NCBI GenBank assembly: GCA_944470555.2
Contig: OX104128.1
Span: 57,605,257-57,669,256, forward strand
Direction: 5' to 3'
DNA: 64,000 bases
Source: Heterobilharzia americana
Lineage: Eukaryota > Platyhelminthes > Trematoda > Strigeidida > Schistosomatidae
Under the pieces are notes generated by a model. That model was not told where the DNA came from, made no database searches, and worked only from the letters and a program-made list of their open reading frames with translations. How positions within the stretch are numbered: the stretch's first letter is position 1; each line of letters starts with the position of its first letter. The position numbers and the translations under genes are program-made. Of this stretch, positions 49,800 through 61,930 are shown piece after piece.

Positions 49800-50185
49800 T
49801 TTAGTTTAGAGGTAGTATTCATCATGGAATGACATCAGCTGGGGAACCATTGAAAATCTGGGAGCACTGGACAGCTGTTTCGTCCTAGTATAGGACTCCT
49901 CAGCAGTACGCACCCACAACCCTGCTGGGGATGGAACTCAGGACCTTCAGGTTTCACAGAAAACGCGTTAACCATCCAGCCACTGAGTCGGTTTCCAGTT
50001 TTTTCATTATTTCCAACTTCTGTCAATTCATGACATAGCGCGACTATCACCCAGGGTCTTCAGTTAGCATCCACTTCACTTCCTACTGGTTGACCCTACA
50101 GGTTCCATACTAGGACGAAACAGCTATCCTGTGCTCCCAGACTTTCAATGGTTCCCCAACTGATGTCAGTCCATGATGAATACTA
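49800..50185. mobile_element. family B SINE, inverted dimer with an intact ribozyme
   Basis: Minus module with hammerhead at 49864-49909 and reversed boxes, spacer (TCAATTCATGACATAGCGCG, CTACTGGTTGACCCTACAGG), then a plus hammerhead 3' half (CCATACTAGGACGAAACAGC) and the plus 3' end (CCCCAACTGATGTCAGTCCA). About 190 bases on the upstream side of exon D. Confidence 0.8.
49864..49909 (-). ncRNA. family B hammerhead ribozyme, fully consistent
   Basis: Minus strand: stem I GTACTG pairs with CAGTGC (one wobble), CTGAGGA, G-TCC-TATACTA-GGA-C stem II, GAAA, a CAGCTG palindrome as stem III, GTC, then stem I. Every core residue and all three stems are present. The best-preserved ribozyme in the window. 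Confidence 0.82.
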
Positions 50186-50689
50186 CTTCTATATATATGT
50201 GTTATTTGTTTTTAAAAAATGTAAAAATGAGAAAATTTTAGAGCTATATTATTCGACTTGATAAATCGAGACAAATGTAGATAAAAAAATGTAACTCAAT
50301 CTAGAATATAAGTGCAAAAGTTCATTCATTCAAGTTATTACATTTTGAACCAGTATACTAATAAATGTAGGTTAAAAGGATACGAGAGAAAAGAGAATAA
50401 ATGGATGAAAGTTAATGAAAATATTCAAGATTTTTGATGCTAACAAAGTGTAATTAATTTTCAACAACAATATTATCAATAGTTTCCAGTCAATGATTTA
50501 TACTTCACCCAGTACACCATTTGAGTGGCCTATTTCATCCTACAACGGTTAGGGCAATATTACATAAACTAGTGCCACATCGAATATTCCACCAATCTAA
50601 TTATCCTTCGACTGATATTGTCAACTATAGTTAACAATCTCATCAAATGAATACCTAACACTCTAAAGGACATTGAAAAGTCTGCTAAA

Positions 50690-51030
50690 CTATGGTTATC
50701 TCAGATACTAGTCAAAATCATAGTCAACATGATACTCCTTCCCGCTCTAATTCAGGTGGATTTGAGTTGATATAAGAAGTCCTGACTAGTCAGCTAGTGT
50801 TAGTACTATCAAGCGACAGTAATGCGTCACGAACTCACATATTAGTTGGGCAAAACGCTTGGTGATTGAAGTGAAATAGAAATCTGATCAGTACTGTACC
50901 GGCAACTTGGTGGCCATTAGTTCGAATCCCACCGGGGTCCAACTTTTCATTTCACCTTCAATCATCATCATCATCATCCAGTACCGATACAAGTCTGACA
51001 AACTACGGTTATCTCACTCAGATAGTCTAA
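50690..51030 (+). mobile_element. tRNA-like SINE family C
   Basis: Box B TTAGTTCGAATCCCACCGG at about 50915, then CATTTCACCTTCAATCATC with an internal (ATC)n, then ACGGTTATCTCACTCAGA. The upstream part (TTGGTGATTGAAGTGAAATA) recurs at 56.76 and 59.69 kb. Confidence 0.7.
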
Positions 51031-51289
51031 ATTATAATTTTAATTACAAAAAGTGTTGGGGATGGATTCTAAATTTCCGGAAGCTTTAGCTACTAGGAAG
51101 TTTAAGCCACCTGTGTACATTCAGAAACAATTTATCACATCAAATCCCCATTGATGAATTTAACTTTGAAAGCAAATTCCATGAACTATTATCTTCCCCA
51201 TACTGATTTTCATTGTTATTTTGATCTTTTAGCTTAGTCTTCCTACTTGACCACCTTTCCTATTCTCATGCCTTATTTCTTTATAACTG

Positions 51290-51960
51290 TTCATATAAAT
51301 GAAAAATGATAGTATCCCATTTCTTGATATTCTGCTGGTAAAAAGGTTAGATGGAACTTTGAAACGAAATGCATACAGAAGGCCAAAATTGATAGGTTTA
51401 GTGCTCTACCCCTCCAAAAGGAACTTGGTGAAATGCCTAGCATACCATGCCACAGCTATTTGCTCAAATGATGATATACTGAAAAAGTTTGCCGCCATCT
51501 GTGACCTGCTTAGTAGGAATGGCTATCCAGCGAAGTTTGTAACTAAGCATATGAATGTTATGAAGGTTAAGACAAGAACGCCAACAGTTCCTAAGAAGTA
51601 AATCTTCTTGAAGCTGAAATTGAAGAGTGAAATTACCAGTGAGATCATCATACACAGTATTAGAAGAGCCTTGCAAAAAGCATTCTTAGCCACTAAATTG
51701 TGTTCCATCTTCTACAGCCGCACGACTCTAAGTAAAGAAATAAAGACAAACTGCCTGATTCTGTCACTTTTATGTGCATTTATCAATACAACTATTCCTG
51801 TGGAACTAGCTACACTGGACAAACAATGAGGCATTTCCATCACCGAATTTCTGAGTACCATCCCATTACGGTTGAGTAAGGGACAAATTAGAACAATAGA
51901 GAGCTCCATACTTGTACACCCAGTTGACACGAGACATCAAACTAGATACTAGAAAAGCTT
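51290..51960 (+). mobile_element. Penelope-like element, RT end and GIY-YIG
   Basis: Open frame beginning MKNDSIPFLDILLVKRLDGT then LKRNAYRRPK, the region just after the RT palm. Then, after frameshifts, CIYQYNYSCGTSYTGQTMRH and HRISEYHP, the GIY-YIG endonuclease with its Cys-containing linker. The left limit is the start of the recognisable match. Confidence 0.75.
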
Positions 51961-52489
51961 TGAAAATTATTCATAGCATTCCAACTAATTTGCAACATGG
52001 CTTACGCACTCACTTCACATAGCAGAGGCGATTACAATCCACCTTTACAAACCTGACCTTTGTAGTGAAAAGAATTTTGTTCAACCACTTTTGTTACCAT
52101 AACAATCAACATGATGTAACTTCTAGTATTACTTTGTACACTTCTTTCCTCTCCCCTTCTTTCCATCACTATTCATTTGTCTTCTAATTATTATGCAACA
52201 ATCTATTGTTTATGACTGAATACTCATCAGAAATCACTCCATTTACCTAACAATAACCTGCTTCATATTTCCAATTTCATATAAATACCTATAACAACCA
52301 AAGTATATATGTATGGTCAGACTGTTCAAAATGTCTTGGTTGTATTGTGTTCTCTGAGCTGGGTTGTTTAATCGTGAAGCTTTCATCACCTTTCTAGACG
52401 ACATCATCAGCACTTATCTCAGTATGAAGTGAGCTGACAATATCTCTCCGTTAGTGATGTAGTAGCTTGCCTTGACGAAGTGGTCTGAA

Positions 52490-53465
52490 TTTTTACATTG
52501 TCGAAATTGAATTCATGTCCATAATTATCCACGTGCATTGAAATGAGTGACGAAATGTCGTGGCGTTTAATAGCCAACTGGTGCTCATGTAGGTGAAGGC
52601 AAGAGAGCGACCACTTTGTCCAATGTAGTGTTGACTACAGTTATTGCAGTTGATTTTGTAAATAATATTCGGTTTGTCTTCTTTGCTCGTTCCATCCTTT
52701 GGTCTGCATAATAGTGTTTGGAGGGAATTTGTTGGTTCATGAGCCACACCAATTCCAATTGGTCTCAGCAATCTTGTTGTGATTTCTGATATATTCCTTA
52801 TGTATGGTAGGACGATGCGTTTGTTGATTTCTGTTGATGACTTTGTAGTTGATGATGCACAGGATAGGCATCCACTGATAAAGTTTCGTGGGTAGCCGTT
52901 CTTCTTTAGGGTGGATATTAAGTAATTTTCTTCGTATCTCCGTGAAGTTGTTGTGCTGCAGTATGTTCTCTCTCTTTTGAATAGAGTCTGCACGCAACTG
53001 ATTTTGTGTGTTGTTAGGTTGTTGCTATTGTAGTTGAGGATTTGGTCAGTAATTGTTGGCTTCCTGTACACTTGAGTTTCCAGCTTTGCGACCTTTGTCC
53101 TACTGACTGAAATATCCAGGAATAGTAGTTGGTTCTTTGACTATTTCTCCATTGTGAATTTGATGTTATTGAAAACGTCGTCGATTAAACTGTGGGTGTT
53201 TTCTATATCATCTCCTTTTTTAATGATGACAAAAGTGTCGTCTACATAACGAATCCAAACTTTTGGTTTGATCACAGGTAGAATAATGGCTTTCAGTCTC
53301 TGCATCACTGCTTTTGCAATTAATCCGCATATCGGTGATCCCATTGGAGTTCCTTTCATCTATTTGTATATCTTGCCGTTGAATTGGAAGTATGTTGTCA
53401 TACAAAAGTCGGTGAGTTCCATCAAACTTGAACATTTGAGTTTTGTGCGTAAATACAGTCGGTAC
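52490..53465 (-). mobile_element. Penelope-like element, relatively young
   Basis: Minus-strand order: LRTKLKCSSLMELTDFCMTT and MKGTPMGSPICGLIAKAVMQ (RT), then VWIRYVDDTFVIIKK with an intact YVDD catalytic box, then one in-frame stop, FLDISVSRTKVAKLETQVYR, and a long stretch to PNIIYKINCNNCSQHYIGQS (GIY-YIG). A frameshift follows, with HEHQLAIKRHDIS in the next frame. Only a few breaks in about 950 bases, so it is less decayed than its neighbours. It ends about 65 bases from the donor of exon C. Confidence 0.82.
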
Positions 53466-53528
53466 ATGAATCAGACAAATTACGTGACTACAGTGATTAC
53501 AAAAGAAAATATACGGTTTAGTACTTAC

Positions 53529-53630
53529 TTCTTCAATTTCTGAAGCGTAATATACATCATTTAAAATAACTGAATGACCAAGAACCTTAGTTTTTTCAGT
53601 TGAAGTAACTTGAATAGCGTTAGTACACAC
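53529..53630 (-). CDS. NF1: neurofibromin exon C: PH-like module, first part
   Basis: A small exon of 34 codons, phase 0/0, acceptor TATTTTAG and donor GTAAGT. It reads VCTNAIQVTSTEKTKVLGHS followed by VILNDVYYASEIEE. Human has AVQVTSAERTKVLGQS and FLNDIYYASEIEE. It forms the first strands of the PH-like domain that packs on the Sec14 lobe. Penelope-like debris lies on both sides: a minus-strand copy begins about 65-160 bases past the donor, and a plus-strand copy lies at 54.9-55.7 kb. Confidence 0.94.
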
Positions 53631-54889
53631 CTAAAATATATGAAAAGAAACACTAGAAGAAATATGTTAGTTACACAAGATGACTATTTCAACTATATGG
53701 CTTCGATAATAAATTTCTATCAGTTTATTTTATTGCACAAGGAAGATTTCTGTTTCACAAATAAAAATTTCTATAAAATTTTTAGTCAGGTGAATTACAT
53801 ATATTCACTGGTAATCTGAATGAATAAAGGTTATACTAAATTTGTAACACCGATATACAGATGGTATTAATTGCAGATAATTGTGGATACACGCTTCATT
53901 TGATTTATAAACATATTAAATTGTTTACTTGATATGGTAAGCAGTGATACCCTATAATTTACTGGATGATGATGTTTCGAAAAGAATTTATTGTTCATAT
54001 TTATATCAAAGTTACCATACAACTTTCAAGCTTCCTTTATATGGTTCAAACGTTCTTCATTTTTATTATTATTTTAACCACAGTAAAATTTTCCAGATAT
54101 TTGCAGTATTTGATGAAACATTCGTTTTGCATAAACAAAGATTTCGTAATCAATCTCTCCCTCCAGCTAATTATATTGAACTTTAGAATTATTAGCCTGT
54201 TCCACCCTAAACAATGTGATTATGCGTCAGTGCCTGCAGAGCAATAGCCAAGTTTCCTTCTAGATTACTTATCTTACTTGCGTCTACCACTGTATGTTTC
54301 ACTGACAATATAAAACAAGTTAGCCTATTAAACAAACACACCCCCACAACATATGAGTTATCAAAATATTTAGCTACAACGATAAAGGATGAAATTTATC
54401 TCCAGGTGTTATAGTGTTCTGTGTGAAAATACGTATTTTCTGCGTTTTGTAAGCATGCATTTTGATGTGAAAACTGCAGTCATAAAGATTTTTCTTTAGT
54501 TTGAAGGCTCAATTACCTTACTTTGATTGGTGAGCTTCATTCTTCACCCCAACTAGGAGGTGGAAGTTCAACCAATACTTCACAAATGAATAAGCGATAT
54601 GAAATATAATTAGATGACAGGGTGGGTTTGACAAATTATAAAAATAGGTAAAATATGCATACAGCTGTATGCAAACTTTTCCGCTTTTCCCCCTCTTCTT
54701 ATGCCTTTCATAAACAGTATCTCCATCAATGTCTACTTTTCCTCTTCATTTCCCCCTTTTTACCAGACTACAAGCATTCAGAAAATATGCGAATTCGTGC
54801 ACTGAACATGGTATCCCATAACAAGCACAGTAACAACTGGGGATAAGTTTTAGCCTCATCCATTACAACACACTATCCCTATAACAAAT

Positions 54890-55690
54890 CCCTCAAAATC
54901 TAGACTCACCAATTCAATTGCATTGAAACACACACTAAATAATATACAATCACACGAGAAAGAAAAGATGGTCATTTCTGATGTGACCAGCCTCTATGCA
55001 AATATACCAATTAATATAGCATTTGAGGCAGCCAGAAATGAACTCATAACTGACCATGAATTCAGTAATAGAGCTAAAGTTTCTATGGAAGAAATTATGC
55101 TGGAGATAAGATTATGTTTAACTCTCACAGTTTTCAAGCTTCAAAACAAAATATAAACACAAACAGAAGGAGTAGCAATGGAATAACTAATATCCCCGAT
55201 CGTAGGAGACATATTTATGGATAGTTGGGAACATGTAGTATCAGAAATATTCTAACCCACTCGGAAAGTATGGTGGCCATATGTAGATAACATATTTACT
55301 GTGCTGAAATCAGAACACATTCAGAGTTGTTTTTGCATACATCAACTCGATAGTAGATGCAATCCAATTCTCACTTATGAATTAGAAAATGAAGAGGGAG
55401 AATTACCTATGTTGGACTGCAAAATCGAGTAGAGAGAAGATGGATTCTCAGATACCAGTGTTTATAGGAAACGAACACATTCGAATAGATAGTTGGACTT
55501 CATATCATATCACGCGGTATCTGTCAATGTAAGCTTGATAAAGTGTGTAAGTAATCCGAAGGAAGTTTTGAAAGTTGTATATGATTACTTTGATATGAAT
55601 GTAAGCAAAAAATTCTGCTCGATACGTTATCCCATAGATGATACTGTATCATTCGTGCTATATCAAATAAACCAACTATAATGGAATTAT
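54890..55690 (+). mobile_element. Penelope-like element, RT domain fragment
   Basis: Reads MVISDVTSLYANIPINIAFE (RT motif A region), then a degraded GVAM.SP block, WWPYVDNIFTVLK (catalytic box YVDN instead of YVDD), ELPMLDCKIE and VYRKRTHSNR, then LDFISYHAVSVN. The GIY-YIG part is missing or too decayed. Stops separate the blocks. Confidence 0.75.
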
Positions 55691-55959
55691 ACTGTATCAC
55701 AGTGCCTCAAGGTTAGCTCCTACATGAATTTTTTTTTCGACCAAAGAGTTTAGATTTCAATGAATAAATCATGACGACATGACTAGACTTTTAGATAAAC
55801 TGATTCCATTAAAAATTTTGCAGCAGTTGCTATACACCTTATCAATGTAAACAAAAAGTGGCCAAAAGAGAGTAAAGTGAACAAAAAGTATTGTTTACGT
55901 AACCATTGATTCAAAATAAAAGAGAAAAAGATTTACAACTTTTCTTTCAGATTCAATCA

Positions 55960-56181
<222 letters not shown>

Positions 56182-56269
56182 TTATGAAAAGAAAAAAAAA
56201 AGATAGTGTTCCATTTATGAACTAATTACAATGAGATATCTTTTGTAACTATTTCTTATGTGTAGCCTA

Positions 56270-56460
56270 GCGATTACTATTATCATTTTGACTACGATCT
56301 GAGATGGTCTTGGTTTGACAAAATTGTATTGATACTAGGAGATGATGATTGAAAGTGAAATGAAAATTTCAACCACGATCAAATTCCAACCATCCACTAC
56401 CGGATTTCCAGCACGATGCTCTGCCAACTCACCTACGAAGTCCAACTGGCGACCAGATGT
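56270..56460 (-). mobile_element. tRNA-like SINE family C
   Basis: Minus copy: TGATGATTGAAAGTGAAATG, then degraded reversed box B (CAAATTCCAACCATCC) and box A (TGCTCTGCCAACTCACC). About 100 bases upstream of exon B's acceptor. Confidence 0.65.
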
Positions 56461-56619
56461 TTATTTCACATCAGTTGTCATGGATTTTGCCTGAATATGA
56501 TGGGGATTCGTGATGCATTACTATCACTTCATCACACTCACACAGACTGCCCAGTCACGACTTCTTATCCCAATCCAAATTTAAGTGAACTGGAGAGAGG
56601 AAGTATCATATTCATTATG

Positions 56620-56895
56620 ATTTTGACTACTATCTGAGATAGACGTGGTTTTTCAGACTGGTATACTAGGTGATGATTAAAGGTGAAATAAAAATTTAGA
56701 CTGTGGTCGGATCAAGCGGTAGTAACGCACCACGAATTCTTACGGTAGTTGGGTAAAAAGCTTGGTGATTGAAGTGAAATAAAAAACCGGTCAGCAGTCG
56801 GACCTCGTAGTTCAGTTGGTAGACCATCAGGTCAGAAACCTGGCGGTTGCTGCTTCGAATCCAACCGCGGTCTGAATTTCCACCTGACGACTGCT
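56620..56895. mobile_element. tRNA-like SINE family C, inverted arms
   Basis: Left arm ATCTGAGATAGACGTGG and GGTGATGATTAAAGGTGAAA (minus); right plus copy with GTAGTTCAGTTGGTAGACC box A, GCTTCGAATCCAACCGCGG box B. The 3' tail is cut short by a family B element. Confidence 0.7.
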
Positions 56896-57019
56896 GTTTA
56901 AGATTACCAATATCGTGTATCTTTAATCAAAGCAAGCAATTAAAGTGTGTCAACTCGTATTATGACATTTTCCCAATTGATCCATTTAAAGACTTGTTGG
57001 AAGACAAACAATGTGATAA

Positions 57020-57330
57020 TTCTAAGGTAGTATTCATGAGGGACAGACATCGGTTGGAGAAACATTAAAAACCTGGGAGGACTGTACACCTATTTCCTCC
57101 TAGTAAGCGAATCCTCAGCACTACGCACCAACGACGCCACTAGGGACCGAACTCAGGACTTTCAGATCTTGAAATCCTGAGTCCGAATCCTGGGAGGTTA
57201 GAACTACACCCTGCTTAGGAGTGTCATACTTGGACGAAACGCCCAAGTAGCGCTCTTAAGTTCCCATTGTATTATTCCCCAGCTGACATCAGTCCGTGAT
57301 GAATACTACCTTAAAATTCAACATTCCATT
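57020..57330. mobile_element. family B SINE, inverted dimer
   Basis: Minus module 57020-57180 and plus module 57180-57330 (CTTAGGAGTGTCATACTTGG, ACGAAACGCCC; then CCCCAGCTGACATCAGTCCG). Both hammerheads are degraded. Both outer ends carry the TGATGAATACTACC-type terminus. Confidence 0.7.
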
Positions 57331-58396
57331 AACCTCAAAGTACATTCATGTCATAACTTTGGTATAGTTGCCACAATCATTAGTTCAAATAAAATCTAAA
57401 GAGAAAACAAGATTATTCAAACTTTCAAGTTAAATCTTAGTAGTATAAGCTTTGAATATAAGCCGAAACAGTAGACAAATATTACTTTGGAACTCATTAT
57501 GATGTTGCTAAACAGTACCACCAACCTATATCGGTAGGCGATATTTTCTCAAATCAGTTCACTTTTGTTCCGTTTTATTCAAAGTTTCATGATAACAAAA
57601 ATTACTAAAAATATTAATTCATGATCATCAGTTTTTGTTATTTTTAAACAGCGTTATGAGATGACGATCATTTCATACACATATGATGTAGTAGCGCTAG
57701 ACACTTCAAACAGTCTGATCACACACACCAATCCGTAGAAACTATTTACTATATGAAAATCTAAGCAATTAATTGACTGGATCACAGCAGGATTTGATTC
57801 AGTGATCACTAGGTTTCTGGTTCGATGCTTTATTAACTGAGCTGTAAGATCTGACTGCTGAACACATTTTTTAAAACCTTACTTCAGTCAGCAAGGCTTT
57901 TGCCCAACTGTCATATTGATTCGTCATGCATTGCTATCGCTTGTTCGTAATCACACTAGCTGCCCGGTGACAACGCCCCATCTCAATTCAAATCTACTTA
58001 AATTAGAGACGGGAGGAGCATCATACTGAATATAAATTTGACCAGTATCTGAAGTGGTTGTAGTTTAGCAGACTTGTATTGATACTGGGTGATGGCTGGA
58101 GGTATAAGAAAAATGTTAATTCACTTGGGAGTCAGGCAAAACTCTTGGTGATTGAAACAAAATAAAAATCTAATCGTGTCGCGGGCAAAATTTTCACTTC
58201 ATCTTCAGTCATAACGTAGTATCAATAAAAAATCTGTTTTAGACATGTATATGTTTTATTTTTACAATAAGTGGAATCGTAAAGTGCATTAATATGAAAG
58301 AGGATAATATTTTACGAATAATAAGATCAATTTGAAAAAACATGTAGGAGACTATATGACTGTTACAGCTATTCCATTTTTCCATGTTTATTCGAT

Positions 58397-58957
58397 TTTT
58401 CAATTTAGTATTCATCATAGACTGACATCAGTTGGAGGAACATAGGAAAAACCTGGGAGTACAAGATAGCTGTTTCGTCCCACTAGTATGGGACTCCTTC
58501 AGCAGTGCGTACCCATGATCTCACCACAACCCACCATGGATCGAACTGGACACTTTCAGACTCCATGGCCAGTATCTTACCACTGAGCCACTCTGTCGGG
58601 ATATAACGGTTCATATTTCCATTTCTGTCAGTTCATGACATAGCGCCACCTATATCCAATGTCGTCGTTGACTAAATGTACTTATCTCCCACTTACTTCA
58701 CTCTGCTGGTCACAACTTCTCATTGGGACTTCGGGAATCGCCTCTCGAAGCTAGTCATCAATAAGCGCTTGATCAAATAAATCTGGTGGGGGGTTACGAG
58801 GATCCTTGGTGCGGTCATGGCTGCGCTTTGCTGAGGAATCCCATATAAGGAAGAAATAACTGTCCAATGCTGTCAGGTTTCCGATGTCCCTCCAACTGAC
58901 GTCAGTGCATGATTAATATGAACTTGAAAAATCACTAAATCTTCCCAAACTCTCAAA
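58397..58957. mobile_element. family B composite insertion with target duplication
   Basis: A 561-bp insert flanked by TTTATTCGAT at 58387-58396 and 58958-58967. It interrupts a long repeat whose other copy (45733-46215) lacks it. Left: minus module with reversed hammerhead (an insertion in stem II) and boxes. Middle: the TTGGGACTTCGGGAATCGC spacer. Right: plus hammerhead at 58825-58870. So the mobile unit includes both modules. Confidence 0.82.
58825..58870 (+). ncRNA. family B hammerhead ribozyme, core intact
   Basis: GCTTTG, CTGAGGA, A-TCC-CATATAA-GGA-A, GAAA, TAACTGTC, then CAATGC. Stem I has one mismatch in six; stem II has an A-A pair at its base. Core residues and the GTC triplet are present. 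Confidence 0.68.
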
Positions 58958-59579
58958 TTTATTCGATATGTTGTGACAGTTTCGTTTCCCCATCATCACA
59001 TCACACCTTGTCTGACTGATATTCACATTTCTTGTTTCATATGATCTTCACTCAACCACGTATAAATGAAATTATAGCAATATTCATTTACACATCCACT
59101 CACTGGATCACTCATTTACTCACTCCCCTCCTATCATAGATCTCTAATTTTTCGTCTCCTATATTATTTAAGAGTTAAATATGCTCGAAGAAAACATTAT
59201 TTTTCAATAACATCTCATTAGGCTGTACAACTCTATAAAATCAAATTCGTTAACACAGTAATGATGGAATTTGCGGTGAATACATTTTAGAATATTTATG
59301 AAATTATAATTATAATTAAATTGTATATTGCATTGCAGTCCATCTGTCAACAGAAATCGAGTAATTCGACTCAGTGTAGCAACAGGAAATAAGTATCAGT
59401 AAACTATAGCTTATACCCGTTACACAAGAGGTGGGTTTCATGTTCAGTTGCCTAGTGCTCAATGCTATGGTGTTTGAACCGACGAACTACTTAAAAACTA
59501 TCAACTTAAACGCAGACATGTCTGAAAGGGGAATTTTCTTCGCAGAAATCTTTTTTTATGTTTTAATGGGTTTTTGTTC

Positions 59580-59885
59580 AGTTTATACTGGGTGATGACT
59601 GAAGGTAAAATGAAAATTTGAACTTTGGTCAGATCAAGCGGTAGTAACGCATCCTGAATTCAAATGGTAATAGGGCAAAACCCTTGATGATTGAAGTGAA
59701 ATAAAAATTTGGTCAGCAGTTGAACCTCAGATGTGAGTTGGTAGAGCATCAGGCTGAAAATCAGGTGGTTGCTGGTTCGAATCCGGCGGTGGTCCAAATT
59801 TCCATTTCACCTTCAATCATCATCACCCAGTATAAATAACAGTGTGCCAAACCAAGGTTATCTCAGATCGTAGTTAAATGACAAT
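59580..59885. mobile_element. tRNA-like SINE family C, best-preserved plus copy
   Basis: Minus arm 59585-59640 (GGGTGATGACTGAAGGTAAA), unique spacer with TTGATGATTGAAGTGAAATA, then a plus copy with GTGAGTTGGTAGAGCATCAG box A and GCTGGTTCGAATCCGGCGG box B, and a tail to 59880. The loop CTGAAAATCAG resembles the anticodon arm of tRNA-Phe, but the acceptor stem is absent. Confidence 0.78.
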
Positions 59886-60849
59886 TTTTAATTTAGTTAA
59901 ATTTAAATAAACAATTGTGGAAAAACAAAAACGTCACTAGTAAATATTTGTGTGGCAGCAATGTTTTCTTTAAAAAAATATAATCTCCTTTCAATGAGTT
60001 ATTCACACTTTGAGTATAATGAAAGTATCAACTCTTGACTTGACAACTAAAAACTTTTTCCTGTAAATACTAAATATCCAATTCAAAGTATTAGTGTAAA
60101 TTAATTTGAAATAAGAAAATTTCCTTTTGAAAGTCGGGTTTTTTCTAATTGTTTTATCATATTAGTTATAAATTTTATTTTATAACTTCTAGATTATGAG
60201 TTTACATTTATTCCACACCTTTCTTCAATGATCCAAATCAAGTAAAGTTAACCGATTTCACTATTCCTGCTTAACTTTTGCATCAATGATATTCAGGGTG
60301 TATTATCCCCGGAAGGAAATGTGTCGTGATGATGTGAATATGCGATTAGGGTGAATTACTTTTTCACCTTGAGTATGCAGATGGTATCTTTTTTATTGTG
60401 AGATGACACATAAACTGTTGAAATCGCATTCAATCAGCTAACGATCAATTTTTCTAGATATGATATGCTTCTTGTATCATGGAAGTGCAAACTGCTTCTA
60501 CGAGACTGAAAGAAGCTTGTACTTGCACACATCCTTGGTAGGAAACCGATGAAGATTGTCGAAAAGTTTTTGCAGCTGAGTATTTGTATGAGTGCTGGTG
60601 GAGATATGACTGATGATGTTTTCAATCGTATATCAAACAAGAGTGGCATAGGCTAAACTAGGGAACTTATGGTGCCGCCATCACCAGAGCACTGCTATGT
60701 AAATTAGAGTATGAAACTCATTGGTGTATGAAGTTTTTCCCTACATCAGCGAATCCTAGCCTCTCCAAGCCGAAGATGTTGGACAACTACGCGCGTTTGA
60801 TCACTTTTATCTCCACTGGACTGCTCATACTCAGTGGCATAACGTGTTG

Positions 60850-61930
60850 GTTGACCTTTGAAGTGAAGAAAGGAGTAAGACAAGGTTACCGCCTACTATC
60901 ACCGATCATCTTCCTGATTGTGATCAACTGGACTGGACTGGACTGGATCATGCAGCAAACCGTGAGAAGCAAAGAGGTGGAAATACGCTAGCGGGATCGA
61001 TGAAAAGACCCTAAAAGATTTAGATTTCACCCATGATGATTCATGTCTAATGTCTTGTCTAACAAACTCGAGGTTCTATAGGCGAAAACCAACAAATTGG
61101 CAGAAGGGATAGGGCAGCGAAGACGGGACTTCCTTCAGGTGAACGTAGAGAAGACAGGGATGATGAAGGTACCCAACCAACCAACAAAAACAACAGCAGC
61201 AAGCACTAATCACCATCAATGGGGGAAATCTAAAGGAAGTGGTCTCTTCCACCTACCTACCTAGGCAGCATCGCCTCGACTACAGGCGGTGGCGACGGTG
61301 GCGGCACAGACGAGGACGTGAAAGGCAGGATCGGAAAGACAGCAAGACAGGCCTTCCTGCATTAGTCTGAAATCAGTGTGGAGATCTACTGCACTGTACT
61401 GTACTGTACTGCACTGCACTCAGTATAAAGCGTGAACCAGATGCGGATTTTCAACACTAAATCAGTCAAGCCAGTGCTTCTATGCGATGGTTGAGAGACT
61501 TGGCGTGTTACGGAAAGCATTCCCAACAAGCTGTAGACATGCATCGACAGCTACCGCCTACGCTCACTCGATAGTGAAGATCAGATGGCCAGGAAGAATA
61601 AGCAAGGAGAAACTATGGTCTGGTGACGAAACAACCTATCACCCAATAAACATGCAGAAGAGAAAAGTGGAGATGGACTGGATTCGATTGAAGATAGACT
61701 GTGAAGACGGTTTTGGGACACCACGCGTCAGGCCAGGCCGTCGAGTGGAACCTGAAGGAAAAACAATGAGTTCGGCATCAGAGGATACGGAGAAGATAGT
61801 GTGAGGAAGAAATGAAAGCTTGTGGGCAGTGGTGTTGGCAGGTTTAGTAGACTGGAGAGAAGAGAATGAAATGGCGATGTGTTACTGAAGCCCTATATTC
61901 TACTAGGAACCCAAGGGACAAATAACGATG
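60850..61930 (+). mobile_element. non-LTR retrotransposon L1, RT fragment to 3' end
   Basis: The longest L1 copy. It includes the RT block VKKGVRQGYRLLSPIIFLIV near 60865-60935, then a degraded FADD box (LDFTHDDSCLMS), the Gln-linker, and the same 3' tail, ending at TACTAGGAACCCAAGGGACA and a weak (AAT)n. Several frameshifts and stops. A tract of TGGACTGGACTGGACTGGA sits inside the RT block. Confidence 0.75.

Larger units (their letters stand above)
58252..59307 (-). repeat. long dispersed repeat, copy interrupted by family B
   Basis: Inverted relative to the copy at 45.7-46.2 kb. The two halves (58252-58396 and 58958-59307) are separated by the 561-bp family B insertion with a 10-bp duplication. 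The (ATT)n run of the other copy is short here. Confidence 0.85.

Noticed and set aside
53220..53630. 136-codon minus-strand open frame as a single gene
   Set aside because: Its first 34 codons are NF1 exon C; the rest is read-through past the GTAAGT donor into an intron and a Penelope-like element.
59726..59800. Possible tRNA gene with a Phe-like anticodon arm
   Set aside because: Box A and box B are good, but there is no acceptor stem and the sequence runs on into a dispersed repeat present many times in the window. It is a SINE head.
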